From Deltaproteobacteria bacterium (lineage in GTDB: Bacteria; Desulfobacterota; Desulfovibrionia; Desulfovibrionales; Desulfomicrobiaceae): 63,293 bases of DNA. The stretch lies in contig RZZR01000004.1 in NCBI GenBank assembly GCA_009929795.1, forward strand, positions 1 to 63,293. The letters are read 5' to 3'. The translations under genes and the position numbers were made by a program. Positions 45,205 to 54,190 of the stretch are shown here, piece after piece; positions within the stretch are counted from its first letter, which is position 1, and each line of letters opens with the position of its first letter. The notes under the pieces were generated by a model. The model saw nothing but the letters and a program-made list of their open reading frames with translations. It had not been told where the DNA came from and made no database searches.

Positions 45205-45999
45205 CTAGATCAGATAGTAGACACAGGGCTCGGTCCCAAGTTCAGGCTTACGCCTGATGGAGTACCTAGCCCCAAGAAGTTTCCTGACATCGGACCCGGG
45301 ATCGTCGAGATCACCAAAGGCCATGGCCCCTTCGGACACCTCGACACAGGCCGGAAGATGTCCCTCGGCCAATCGCTCGGCGCAAAACTCGCATTTTTCC
45401 ACCACGCCCTTTGTTCTAGTGGGGAACTCCATGTCGATATTCTCGATGAACGGCCTGGGGTCCTGGAAATTGAAGCTCCTGGACCCGTAGGGACAGGCCG
45501 CCATGCAGTACCGACAGCCGATACAGCGATGAAAGTCCATCATGACGATGCCGTCTTCCCGCTGGAACGTGGCCTTGGTCGGGCAGACCCGCACACAAGG
45601 CGGGTTGTCGCAATGGTTGCAGAGGGTCAGCGTCGGCCTCTTGGTCAACTTTTCGAGATAAGGATGACTCTGCTCGGCGAACACGTCGCTGAACTGAGCC
45701 GTCCAAAGCCACTTGATCTCCTGCTTGGTGGGTATGCTGGGCACATTATGGGTCTTGTGACAGACCTCGATGCACTTCTTCTGAATCTCCGGGGTCATCT
45801 TGCTCGTATCGATGACCATGGCCCACCGCCCGGCCTTGAGGGCCTTTTCGCCCGTGGGGGCCCCATGCCTGGAAGCGAAAAGAATCGCCTCCCTGGGCCC
45901 TGCACCACCTGCGGCAAAAACGGTCAGAGCCGGCTTGACGCTCCAGCCGAGGACGGCCAGGCCGGCGAACTTGAGCAGACTTCTACGGTTGGTGTTCAT
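45205..45999 (-). CDS. dsrO: DsrO, periplasmic Fe-S subunit of DsrMKJOP
   Basis: The 264-aa protein begins MNTNRRSLLKFAGLAVLGW, a twin-arginine signal. Its four cysteine groups include CNHCDNPPCVRVCPTKAT, CIGCRYCMAACPYGS and CEFCAERL, typical of periplasmic ferredoxin-like subunits of the PsrB/HmcB class. It should carry several [4Fe-4S] clusters and relay electrons between DsrJ and DsrP. ATG 45999 has a GGGGGAG site and overlaps the dsrJ stop by four bases. Confidence 0.97.
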   Translation of the reverse strand: MNTNRRSLLKFAGLAVLGWSVKPALTVFAAGGAGPREAILFASRHGAPTGEKALKAGRWAMVIDTSKMTPEIQKKCIEVCHKTHNVPSIPTKQEIKWLWTAQFSDVFAEQSHPYLEKLTKRPTLTLCNHCDNPPCVRVCPTKATFQREDGIVMMDFHRCIGCRYCMAACPYGSRSFNFQDPRPFIENIDMEFPTRTKGVVEKCEFCAERLAEGHLPACVEVSEGAMAFGDLDDPGSDVRKLLGARYSIRRKPELGTEPCVYYLI

Positions 46000-46382
46000 T
46001 GATTCTCCCCCTTCGGCGCTACGTGGCAGTCCCAGCAATACGGAGAAACGGCCAGCGAATCGTGGCATTTGTCGCAAAATTTCTCCTTGTCGTCGTGACA
46101 TTTCATGCAGGTCTTTGACAGACTGACGAGGTACTCCTTGCCGTTGAACCGGCTATGGTATTCATGGGTACCCTCGCGGACGACCATGTCACGCCAATCG
46201 TTCAGGAGTTGCATGTGCTCGGTCTTCATCCACTCGACCGACTCGACACAATTTTTGGCGTCCTTGGGTTTGGCCAACTCCGGGGCTTTGAAGGGGGTCG
46301 CCCCAATGTTAAACCAGAACGGAAAAGTCATGAAGACCACGAATACCGCCAGGCCGGCGAGCACTTTACCCTTGTCGTACAT
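45996..46382 (-). CDS. dsrJ: DsrJ, triheme cytochrome c subunit
   Basis: The 128-aa protein has an uncleaved N-terminal signal anchor (VLAGLAVFVVFMTFPFWFNI) and exactly three CxxCH heme motifs: CMKCH, CDKCH and CWDCH. An additional Cys at NCVESVEWM and a His in TEHMQL are candidates for the unusual heme ligation reported for DsrJ. It faces the periplasm. Its ATG shares a base with the dsrK stop (TAATG). Confidence 0.97.
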   Translation of the reverse strand: MYDKGKVLAGLAVFVVFMTFPFWFNIGATPFKAPELAKPKDAKNCVESVEWMKTEHMQLLNDWRDMVVREGTHEYHSRFNGKEYLVSLSKTCMKCHDDKEKFCDKCHDSLAVSPYCWDCHVAPKGENQ

Positions 46383-48013
46383 TATTCGTCCTCCTTCCCT
46401 GGCAGAGGTTCGCCCCTGAGGTCGGTCTCACGCTCGGACTCACCCGGAAAAACCAGGGCATTGGCCACGAGCTCGTGAAGGCCACAAACCTGGACTTCCG
46501 GGCACCAATACTCCATCAAGGGGGGGAATACAGCCCGATCGATGGCGCACACGCAACCGAGCATGTTCACCCCATGCTTCTCATGGACATATCTGACCGC
46601 ATTGGCTCTGGGCAAGCCACCCATCATCCGCAGTTCGTCGTTCTCTCCGGCGTTCAGACCCGCGCCTCCGCCGCAGCAGAAGGTCTGTTCGCGGATGGTG
46701 TTCTCGGGCATGTCGTAGAACTTATCCACCACGGCCCTGGCCACATAGCGGGGTTCCTCGAGAAGGCCCATGCCCCGGGCCGGATTACACGAGTCGTGCC
46801 AAGTCAGACAGATGTTCGAATTTCGACTCTTGTCCAGATTGAGCTTGCCGTGCTTGATGAGGTCGGCCGTGAACTCGGCAATATGGACCATTTTTGTGGA
46901 CGCGGCGTTGTGAAAGGTCGTCCCGGTTATGGGATTGTAGGGTGTGATCATATGGCCCTTTTGGAAGTCCGGGCCATTCAGGGTGTCCATGTACTGGTTG
47001 ATGACCCGCCACATGTGACCGCACTCCCCTCCCAGAATCCACTTGGCCCCCAAGCGTTCGGCCTCCATGTACATCTTGGAGTTGAGGCGCTTCATGGTCT
47101 CGTGGGAGGTGAAGAACCCGAAGTTGCCACCCTCGGATGCGTAGGTAGACCAGGTAACTTCAAGCCCGTACTCACGCTTCAGATACTCGAAAAGCATCAG
47201 ATAGCCCATGCAGGTGTAGGTGCCGGGATCGGCGAAGACGTCTCCCGAGGGAGTCACGAACAAAATGTCAACGCCCTTCTTGTTGAAGCTCGGCTCGGGT
47301 CTGATGCCGGTGATCTCCTCAATGTCGTCGCAGAAGAATTCAAGCATGTCCTTGAAGGCGTGAGGCTGGATGCCCAAATGGTTACCGGTTCGGTAGCAGT
47401 TGGCCACCGGAGTGGCGATCCAGTCGATGTTCAGACCGACAAGATTCAAAAGTTCCCGGCCAAGAATGGTGATCTCGGCCGTGTCGATCCCGTAGGGGCA
47501 AAACACTGAACAGCGTCGGCACTCCGAGCATTGAAAGAAATAATACCACCACTCCTTGAGAACATCGAGAGTCAGCTTCCGTGCCCCGGCAAAGCGGCCT
47601 AGGATCTTTCCGGCCTTGGTGAACTCGCCCCGGTACACAGACCGCAGCAGTTCCGCACGAAGCACGGGCATGTTTCTGGGATCGCCGGAACCGATGAAAT
47701 AATGACATTTGTCGGCGCAGGCTCCGCATCGCACACAGATGTCCATGAACACCTTGAAGGTCCGATACTTGTCCAGACGCTCGCGCATGCCGTTCAGGAT
47801 GATCTCCTGCCAGTTCTCGGGCAGCTTCCAGTCTTCCTCCAGAGGGTTCCAGGGTCGCGCATTGGGCAGTCCAACATACTCGACGCTGGCCGGGTTCGAG
47901 GCGTAGCAATACCGGCCTGGCTTGATATCCGTTGGAAGGTCCATCCAGTCCTTGGACGGCGGTTCGTAATGGACTCTTTTTGCCAGATCATCTGGCCGAG
48001 GCAGATTAGACAT
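46382..48013 (-). CDS. dsrK: DsrK, HdrD-like Fe-S subunit
   Basis: The 543-aa cytoplasmic-facing subunit has two ferredoxin motifs (CVRCGACADKCHYF and CSECRRCSVFCPYG) and C-terminal CCG-type cysteines (TFCCGGGAGLN, GGECGHMW, WHDSCNPARGMG) that bind the noncubane cluster seen in heterodisulfide-reductase-like proteins. DsrK is proposed to react with DsrC trisulfide or disulfide. It overlaps dsrM by 8 bases. Confidence 0.97.
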   Translation of the reverse strand: MSNLPRPDDLAKRVHYEPPSKDWMDLPTDIKPGRYCYASNPASVEYVGLPNARPWNPLEEDWKLPENWQEIILNGMRERLDKYRTFKVFMDICVRCGACADKCHYFIGSGDPRNMPVLRAELLRSVYRGEFTKAGKILGRFAGARKLTLDVLKEWWYYFFQCSECRRCSVFCPYGIDTAEITILGRELLNLVGLNIDWIATPVANCYRTGNHLGIQPHAFKDMLEFFCDDIEEITGIRPEPSFNKKGVDILFVTPSGDVFADPGTYTCMGYLMLFEYLKREYGLEVTWSTYASEGGNFGFFTSHETMKRLNSKMYMEAERLGAKWILGGECGHMWRVINQYMDTLNGPDFQKGHMITPYNPITGTTFHNAASTKMVHIAEFTADLIKHGKLNLDKSRNSNICLTWHDSCNPARGMGLLEEPRYVARAVVDKFYDMPENTIREQTFCCGGGAGLNAGENDELRMMGGLPRANAVRYVHEKHGVNMLGCVCAIDRAVFPPLMEYWCPEVQVCGLHELVANALVFPGESERETDLRGEPLPGKEDE

Positions 48014-49037
48014 TGCTCGCTCCTTCTTCCGCAGATTCAGGTCCTTCCTTGTCCACTGGCAGGTCGGCCTCGATCATCTTCTCCCGGAATTCGTCCTCGT
48101 ACTCGTCATAGGTGTGATAGTGGACATTCTCGAACTTCCAGGGATTGACGTGGCGCACGGCGCGGTTGGTATTGGCCAAGTTCCTGGTCGGACTCATGAA
48201 CACTCCGCCCATGTGCATGAGCTTGCTCAGAGGGAAGTACACGAGAAGTACCGAAACCAGGAAGAGGTGTACGAAGAAAATCGGCCCGATGCCATCAGGA
48301 ATTACCGGATGGAAAGTGACCAGGCCCATCGTCAGGACCTTCACGTCGATGATGCTCACCTTGGTGAAGTACCGCATGGAGATCCCGCTCAAGGCGATGG
48401 CCAGAATGAGGAACAGCGGAAAGTAGTCGGCGGCCTGAGAGATGAAACGGATTTGGGGGACGACCACCCGTCGCAGAAAGAGATAGGACGCCGCGGCCAC
48501 AAGAACGAGGTCCGACATATAGAGCGTCGGAGCGCCGATCTGAAGAATGGTGTCCAGGGTCTCCAGCATTCCGATGGGCCACGGGATCGGCTCGGTAAAA
48601 AGCCGCATATGGCGAAGGAATACGACCAGGAAGGCATAGTGAAAGGCCAGACCGCCGAGCCAGAGCCACTTGCTGGACGTGTAGCGGACCTTGGGGCCGT
48701 CATACATTTCGACCTTGGTGTTCCGGAACAGAGAGCGGAAGAAGAGGATTTCCAGCAGCATCCTGACGATGACTCCCCCGGTCGAAGAGGGGTTTTCGAT
48801 CTTGGCCTGGGGAATCCAGGGCAGGGACTTCTGCTGGCCGCACGTTGTTGGAATGCGGAACGGAACGGGAGACCGGGCCCATTTGACCACCCTGAGGCAG
48901 AAACCGACCACGAACACGACAGCGGCAACGTAGGGGATGACCACCCCGAACGCGTACTGCCACCCAGCCGCCCCTGCCCCTAGCAGCGCGATCAGGACAA
49001 GTGCGAAGACCAGGAAGAGGGAGTAGAGTGCTTTCAT
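48006..49037 (-). CDS. dsrM: DsrM, cytochrome b-type membrane subunit
   Basis: The 343-aa protein has about six hydrophobic segments and NarI-like features: histidines in FHYAFLVVFLRHMRLF and LTMGLVTFHPVIPDGIGPIFFVHLFLVSVLLVYF-type regions suited to bind two b hemes. It exchanges electrons with menaquinone and passes them to DsrK. It is the first dsr gene of the operon, 35 bases after the RsbRD_N-like gene. Confidence 0.96.
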   Translation of the reverse strand: MKALYSLFLVFALVLIALLGAGAAGWQYAFGVVIPYVAAVVFVVGFCLRVVKWARSPVPFRIPTTCGQQKSLPWIPQAKIENPSSTGGVIVRMLLEILFFRSLFRNTKVEMYDGPKVRYTSSKWLWLGGLAFHYAFLVVFLRHMRLFTEPIPWPIGMLETLDTILQIGAPTLYMSDLVLVAAASYLFLRRVVVPQIRFISQAADYFPLFLILAIALSGISMRYFTKVSIIDVKVLTMGLVTFHPVIPDGIGPIFFVHLFLVSVLLVYFPLSKLMHMGGVFMSPTRNLANTNRAVRHVNPWKFENVHYHTYDEYEDEFREKMIEADLPVDKEGPESAEEGASNV

Positions 49038-49072
49038 GAAACCATTACCTCTTGTTGAGTTGAGAACGGAAG

Positions 49073-49594
49073 CTACCCCAGCCTGTTGTCTTGTATGAGT
49101 TGAGCCCTTTCCAAGAGCTTATGGGTCCGGTTGTAGAGATGATTCGCCTTGAGTTCCCAAAGCTTTTCCCGGCAGTCCATATAGATGTCGAATGCCATGG
49201 CCTGGGCCCGATCGATGCGCTCGCACAGATACTCCCAGGCTTGGGAGTTCTGAGGTTCGAGCACGGCCGGCCCCAGAACGTCCTTGACCGCCCCCTTGAG
49301 TTCGGAAACGAAAATGACGGCCCTTGACGGAGCAAAGCCCTGGACGGCCCTGATACGGACGATGCCGTCAATCAGCATCCGAATCTCATCGGAATCGACG
49401 CCTTCGGCCTCGGCAAGAAGGGGAAAAATGGATTCGAGATTGCGGTGAAAGGTATGACCCACAGGATTGGCGAACTGATCTTTCTTGGAGGCGAAAAACT
49501 TGGCGCCTTCACTGGCATAGGTCGAGAAAAGCATTTCCGACCATCGGGCGATGATCTGTTTTTTGTTTTTGGCGAGCAGGACTTCGATGGTCAT
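49073..49594 (-). CDS. RsbRD_N-like protein preceding dsrM
   Basis: The 173-aa cytosolic protein resembles the RsbRD N-terminal domain: MTIEVLLAKNKKQIIARWSEML at the start, then a helical bundle with FANPVGHTFHRNLESIF and GIVRIRAVQGFAPSRAVIFV. Related domains in stressosome RsbR proteins are globin-like sensor modules without heme. There is no attached STAS domain here. It lies 35 bases before dsrM and downstream of the only good promoter, so it is probably the first gene of the dsrMKJOP operon. A sensing or regulatory role is plausible but unproven. Start ATG 49594 is preferred to an ATG at 49669. Confidence 0.85.
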   Translation of the reverse strand: MTIEVLLAKNKKQIIARWSEMLFSTYASEGAKFFASKKDQFANPVGHTFHRNLESIFPLLAEAEGVDSDEIRMLIDGIVRIRAVQGFAPSRAVIFVSELKGAVKDVLGPAVLEPQNSQAWEYLCERIDRAQAMAFDIYMDCREKLWELKANHLYNRTHKLLERAQLIQDNRLG

Positions 49595-49735
49595 CGGCAG
49601 GTTTTTCCGGCCCGGCACTCCGGGCGATTGATAAAAAAATCGACCAAGAACCGGCTTGTTCAGGGACACCCCCCAAAACCCGCTCGCTGGCTCCGGTCAA
49701 GGCTCGGACCGAATCCGGTCCGACGAATGGGTGGC

Positions 49736-49764
49736 TTTGTAAATCACCCCCCCTGTATCGTCAA
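49736..49764 (-). promoter_or_regulatory. Promoter candidate for the RsbRD-dsrMKJOP-ferredoxin operon
   Basis: Minus-strand TTGACG (49759-49764) and TACAAA (49736-49741) have an ideal 17-base spacer and lie about 140 bases before ATG 49594. A 7-bp hairpin (49704-49723, TCGGACC/GGTCCGA) would fall near the start of the transcript. The region to the right is AT-rich and also serves the divergent lptD. Confidence 0.55.
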
Positions 49765-49975
49765 GCCAATTGGGAAATATCGAACAAGGGCCGAAACGGG
49801 GAATTTCACCTGCCCAACTGGCTTAATATCTAATTGAAATAAAAAGTTTTTATATTTTTCTGTTGTTTTCTTCTGCCCTGTGCTAGGGGCCGCCGGACCG
49901 GTCAATGACGTCCATGCAAACCGGGATCTCAATGCCCCCGAAACGAGCCCTACGCCAAGGATCAGCCAGCAGCTC

Positions 49976-52336
49976 ATGCCCTTTTCAAGACCAGTCCTCG
50001 TAACTGTCCTCATCTCGATCTTGCTGGCCGTGCGATTCGTTGAGGCTTCGACCTTTGAAGGCGTTGACGAGGAGTGGCGACTTTTGGCCGACACCATCAG
50101 GGCCGATCGAGCCCTCGGCATCCTGGAGGCCGAGGGAAACGTCGTACTCTTCCACGGTGACGACTTCCTTCAAGCCGACTACGCCCGCTACTACATGGGC
50201 ACTCGGTGGGTCTATCTGCAAGGCCATGTCAAGGCCAAGTGGGAAGGCGACTATCTCGAAGCCCGGACGGCCGAGTTCGACCTGGAAAACCGCTTGGGTT
50301 GGCTCAAGGATGGCGAGGTCTTCATGGCCGATCCCCACATGTACTTCAAAGGACATCAGATCAGGAAAACCGGACAGAGCACCTACTCCTTCGTCAGGGC
50401 CACGGTTACCGCCTGCGACGGCGCGTCTCCGGCCTGGTCCCTGGAATGCAGTTCAGGAAACGTGACCATCGACGGCTACGCCCGGATCCACGAACCAAAA
50501 TTTCGAATCAAAGACCGGCCCGTTCTCTACTCCCCATACCTCGTCGTCCCGGTCAAGACCAAGCGACAGAGCGGCTTTCTCCTCCCTGAAATCGGCCAGA
50601 GCAGCAGGCTCGGCTTCCAGTTCAACCAACCCTATTATCAGGTTCTTGACGAAGAGACCGATCTCACGGCCTACGCCAACCTCATGACTAGGCGGGGCCT
50701 CATGACGGGCCTTGAATACCGCCACACCCCGGACCTCCGTTCTAAAGGCCTTTGGAAGATCGACTACCTCTACGACCATGTCGTGGCTAAGACCAGAGGC
50801 GAGCTCGACTCGCAGTTCCAAAACGACGCCCCGCTTCTTCTCAGGCCTCACCACAACCGTTACTGGCTAAGAAACAAGTACGACGGGTATCTGTCCGACC
50901 CCCGCTGGAAGATTAAGTTCGACACTGATTTCGTTTCCGACGCCCTCTACCTTCGGGAATTCAAGAACGGCATCACCGGCTTCAACGAGAGTCGTCGGAC
51001 TTTTTTGGACCAGTTCGGTCGGGACATCGCCGACGACGACGCCCTGGAGCGCACCAGCCAGTTCATCCTCTCCCGCAACTGGTCCGGATTCGGCCTAGAC
51101 GCCCGGGTCAAGTACACCCAGAACCTCAGGTATTTCAACGACGCCAGCGAACTCTATCCGGCCGAGGACAACCCCACGGTCCAGAGCCTGCCTGAAATAA
51201 ATTTCAACACCTACAAAACGGCCCTCATGGATGGACCCCTGGAATGGCAGAGTCAGAGCCAGCTGGTCTATTTCTGGCGGGAATTCGGCACCACTGGGAC
51301 AAGGCTCGAGACCAGCCCGAGTCTCAGTCTGCCCCTGAGCTCGGATTTCGGGGCACTGATTGGCACTGTCGGATGGCGGGGCACTGGGTACGCCGTCGAC
51401 CGTCACCAAGCAGATCCAGACAATGCCGAACTCGACCCGGATCGAAGCTTTTATTCCCGCAGTCTGCCGTTCGCCCAGGCCGTGGCTTCGACCAGCCTCT
51501 TTAAGGTCTACGACCTGGGCCTTTCACCGGAGGATCCCGGTCAAGGGCGATGGACCAGGATGAAGCACCAACTCCTGCCCAAACTGACCTACGATCTGAT
51601 CCCCAACGAAACCATGGATCAAAGGGAGAACCCCTATTTCGACGAACACGACCGGATCAAACCGGCCAGCAATCTGACCTATTCCCTAACCAACACCTTC
51701 ACCCGAAGAATGGACACTCGAGTCGGAGACGCGTCGGCCGAAGGCAACGCCACCACCCTCGCGGCCGATTATCTGGACTTCCTCTGGATCAAGATCGAGC
51801 AGAGCTTCGATTTTCGGGAAGCCGACCGGACCGAGGAGACCGAACGCTACGAACGCCGCCCCTTTTCGGACATCATGGCCCAGATAAGCTGCACCCCCAA
51901 GCGGTACCTCAACCTCCAGAGCAGAACCTATTTTTCCCCGTACCTGCATCGCCTGACCAGCCATGAGCATGAACTCCGCGCCTTTCTCCCCAAGGGATTG
52001 GGCAATGTTTTCTGCGGACTGGACTTCCGTGACATGGCCGACGACGAGTATCCGGACAAGACCAACTACAGGAATCCGGACACCGAGAACGGCGAGTTGG
52101 GGGACCTCCGCCAGCGGATCCTGGCCCTTGGAGCCGTCCTGGACCTGAGCCCGGCCTGGCGGATATCCACCCTGTACCGGGCCGACATGGAAGATGGGGT
52201 CGATCTCGAAAAACGGATCGATCTTCTCTATCGGCATCAGTGCTACTCCTGGCAACTGACCGCCCAGGAAACCGATTACGACACTAGGTTCTCCATCCAA
52301 GTCAACCTCCTTAACCTCGGATCCGTCGGCAACTGA
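49976..52336 (+). CDS. lptD: LPS-assembly protein LptD
   Basis: With ATG 49976 the product is 786 aa with a Sec signal (VLVTVLISILLAVRFVEAS). The N-terminal OstA-like beta-jellyroll contains DTIRADRALGILEAEGNVVLF and YLEARTAEFDLENRLGWLKDG, and the large C-terminal beta-barrel follows from about residue 200. It inserts LPS into the outer leaflet of the outer membrane. An ATG at 49880 would add 32 residues before the signal peptide and is unlikely. mutL follows after 2 bases. Confidence 0.94.
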   Translation: MPFSRPVLVTVLISILLAVRFVEASTFEGVDEEWRLLADTIRADRALGILEAEGNVVLFHGDDFLQADYARYYMGTRWVYLQGHVKAKWEGDYLEARTAEFDLENRLGWLKDGEVFMADPHMYFKGHQIRKTGQSTYSFVRATVTACDGASPAWSLECSSGNVTIDGYARIHEPKFRIKDRPVLYSPYLVVPVKTKRQSGFLLPEIGQSSRLGFQFNQPYYQVLDEETDLTAYANLMTRRGLMTGLEYRHTPDLRSKGLWKIDYLYDHVVAKTRGELDSQFQNDAPLLLRPHHNRYWLRNKYDGYLSDPRWKIKFDTDFVSDALYLREFKNGITGFNESRRTFLDQFGRDIADDDALERTSQFILSRNWSGFGLDARVKYTQNLRYFNDASELYPAEDNPTVQSLPEINFNTYKTALMDGPLEWQSQSQLVYFWREFGTTGTRLETSPSLSLPLSSDFGALIGTVGWRGTGYAVDRHQADPDNAELDPDRSFYSRSLPFAQAVASTSLFKVYDLGLSPEDPGQGRWTRMKHQLLPKLTYDLIPNETMDQRENPYFDEHDRIKPASNLTYSLTNTFTRRMDTRVGDASAEGNATTLAADYLDFLWIKIEQSFDFREADRTEETERYERRPFSDIMAQISCTPKRYLNLQSRTYFSPYLHRLTSHEHELRAFLPKGLGNVFCGLDFRDMADDEYPDKTNYRNPDTENGELGDLRQRILALGAVLDLSPAWRISTLYRADMEDGVDLEKRIDLLYRHQCYSWQLTAQETDYDTRFSIQVNLLNLGSVGN

Positions 52337-52338
52337 TC

Positions 52339-54138
52339 ATGGCACCTGTCAGATCGCCCATAGCCGTTCTTCCCCCGGCCCTGCAGAACCAGATCGCGGC
52401 CGGTGAAGTCGTTGAGCGCCCCTCCAGCGTAGTCAAGGAACTTATCGAAAATAGCCTGGATGCTGGCGCCGACATCGTCCGGGTCGAGCTCGAAGGCGGC
52501 GGCCGGACCTTGATAATGGTCCAGGACAACGGCCACGGCATGTCCGATGAGGAACTCCCCCTGGCCCTGACCAGACACGCCACCAGCAAGATATCGGATC
52601 TGAATGGGCTGTCGCATGTTTCGAGCTTCGGGTTCCGGGGTGAGGCTCTGCCGAGCATCGCCTCGGTTTCGAACTGCACGCTGACGTCCCGGACACTTGG
52701 AACCGACAACGCCTTTTTCGTCCGGGTGGTCAACGGGAAAACCATCGGCCGGGGCCCGGCCGCCCTGGCCGCAGGCACCCGAGTCGAAGTCCGGGATCTG
52801 TTCTCCGTCGTCCCGGCCCGCCTCAACTTTCTCAAGACCGAGGCCACCGAGAACCGTCGTTGCGCCGACATCTTTTCACGCTTGGCCCTAGCCGCCCTGG
52901 AAGTCGACTTCGAGCTCCTCCAATCGGGCCGCCAGGTCCTGCACTATCATAAAGGTCAGTGTCTGCTTGAGAGGCTGCGGATTCTTTGGCCCCCGACCAT
53001 CGTCCAGAGTCTTCTCGAGGTCGAGCATCGAGACGAAAAAATCTCCGTCAACGGATTCTGCGGTTCCCCGTCTACGGCCCAACCCAGACCGGATCGCGTC
53101 CTTTTTTTTGTCAACAAGCGCCCGGTCCAGGACCGTCTGCTTCTCAAGTCCCTGCGCGAAGCCTACCGAGGATTTCTGCTCCGAAACGAGCACCCCCAGG
53201 CAGTTCTCTTTCTTAAGCTCCCCCCGGAGGCCGTCGACGTCAACGCCCACCCGGCCAAGGCTGAAGTCCGGTTCAGAGATGAAAAATCCATTTTTTCCGG
53301 CTGCTACCACGCCGTTCGCAACGCCCTCGAACGGGGAGCGAATCTTGGTTCCCCACACGTCGAAACCGATCACGGAACACCCTCTGGCCCGCTTCTGCCC
53401 GTTCAGATCTATACAACTGCACCCCCTGTCGATCACAAACCAGGCTTCGTCGGCAAAAAATTCCAGGCATTCCAAGAAACTGCGGCCATGTTCGCATCAA
53501 GCCGTCGACCTGCCGATAGCGGGCTTCATGTTCGCTCTGACGAAGGTGGTTCCCAAAAACAGGAGTCTTCTGGTATCTCCAGGCCTTTGGACCTTGGTCG
53601 GGAGTCCATCTATCTGGGGCAGGTGGATCGGACCTACCTGATCATCTCCGAACCCGACGCCCTGCTCATCGTTGACCAACACGCTGCGCACGAGCGCATT
53701 CTCTATCACTCCATGCGCTCCGGCCCTGTCGAGAAGCGCCTTCTGGCCATGCCCCGGCCCCTCGATCTGCACCCGACAGAACTGGAGGAATTGGACCGAA
53801 TTTGTCCCGAATTGGCCCGGGCCGGCTTCGACTTTGCCAGGGAAGAAAACGACCGTACCGTTCTCCTGGCCGTACCGGCCTGGCTTTCACCCTCGGAAGC
53901 CTCAGAAGCCCTGAGGGCCTTGCTGATCGGGCAGAGCCGGACCCTGGACGAAATGCTTGTTTCACTGTCCTGCCGAAGGGCTGTCAAGGCAGGCGATCTG
54001 CTCGGGCCGGAAGACGCCGCCCATCTCCTCGAACAATGGGGGAAATGCCCCGATCGCTTCCACTGCCCACACGGCAGGCCCACGGCCATACGCCTTGGCC
54101 GCACCGAGCTTGACAGGCTCTTTAAACGTTCAGCATGA
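52339..54138 (+). CDS. mutL: DNA mismatch repair protein MutL
   Basis: The 599-aa protein has the GHKL ATPase motifs (IAAGEVVERPSSVVKELIENSLDAGA-type motif I, DNGHGM, TSKISDL, GFRGEALPSI), a variable linker from about 330 to 410, and the C-terminal dimerisation domain with DQHAAHERI and CRRAVKAGD. The DQHA motif suggests the endonuclease-active form of MutL found in most bacteria without MutH. The start is 2 bases after lptD. Confidence 0.96.
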   Translation: MAPVRSPIAVLPPALQNQIAAGEVVERPSSVVKELIENSLDAGADIVRVELEGGGRTLIMVQDNGHGMSDEELPLALTRHATSKISDLNGLSHVSSFGFRGEALPSIASVSNCTLTSRTLGTDNAFFVRVVNGKTIGRGPAALAAGTRVEVRDLFSVVPARLNFLKTEATENRRCADIFSRLALAALEVDFELLQSGRQVLHYHKGQCLLERLRILWPPTIVQSLLEVEHRDEKISVNGFCGSPSTAQPRPDRVLFFVNKRPVQDRLLLKSLREAYRGFLLRNEHPQAVLFLKLPPEAVDVNAHPAKAEVRFRDEKSIFSGCYHAVRNALERGANLGSPHVETDHGTPSGPLLPVQIYTTAPPVDHKPGFVGKKFQAFQETAAMFASSRRPADSGLHVRSDEGGSQKQESSGISRPLDLGRESIYLGQVDRTYLIISEPDALLIVDQHAAHERILYHSMRSGPVEKRLLAMPRPLDLHPTELEELDRICPELARAGFDFAREENDRTVLLAVPAWLSPSEASEALRALLIGQSRTLDEMLVSLSCRRAVKAGDLLGPEDAAHLLEQWGKCPDRFHCPHGRPTAIRLGRTELDRLFKRSA

Positions 54139-54190
54139 CTTAAGGCATTTCCACGACAATACCTCCAACCCCCGAACAGGAGGCCCTCGC

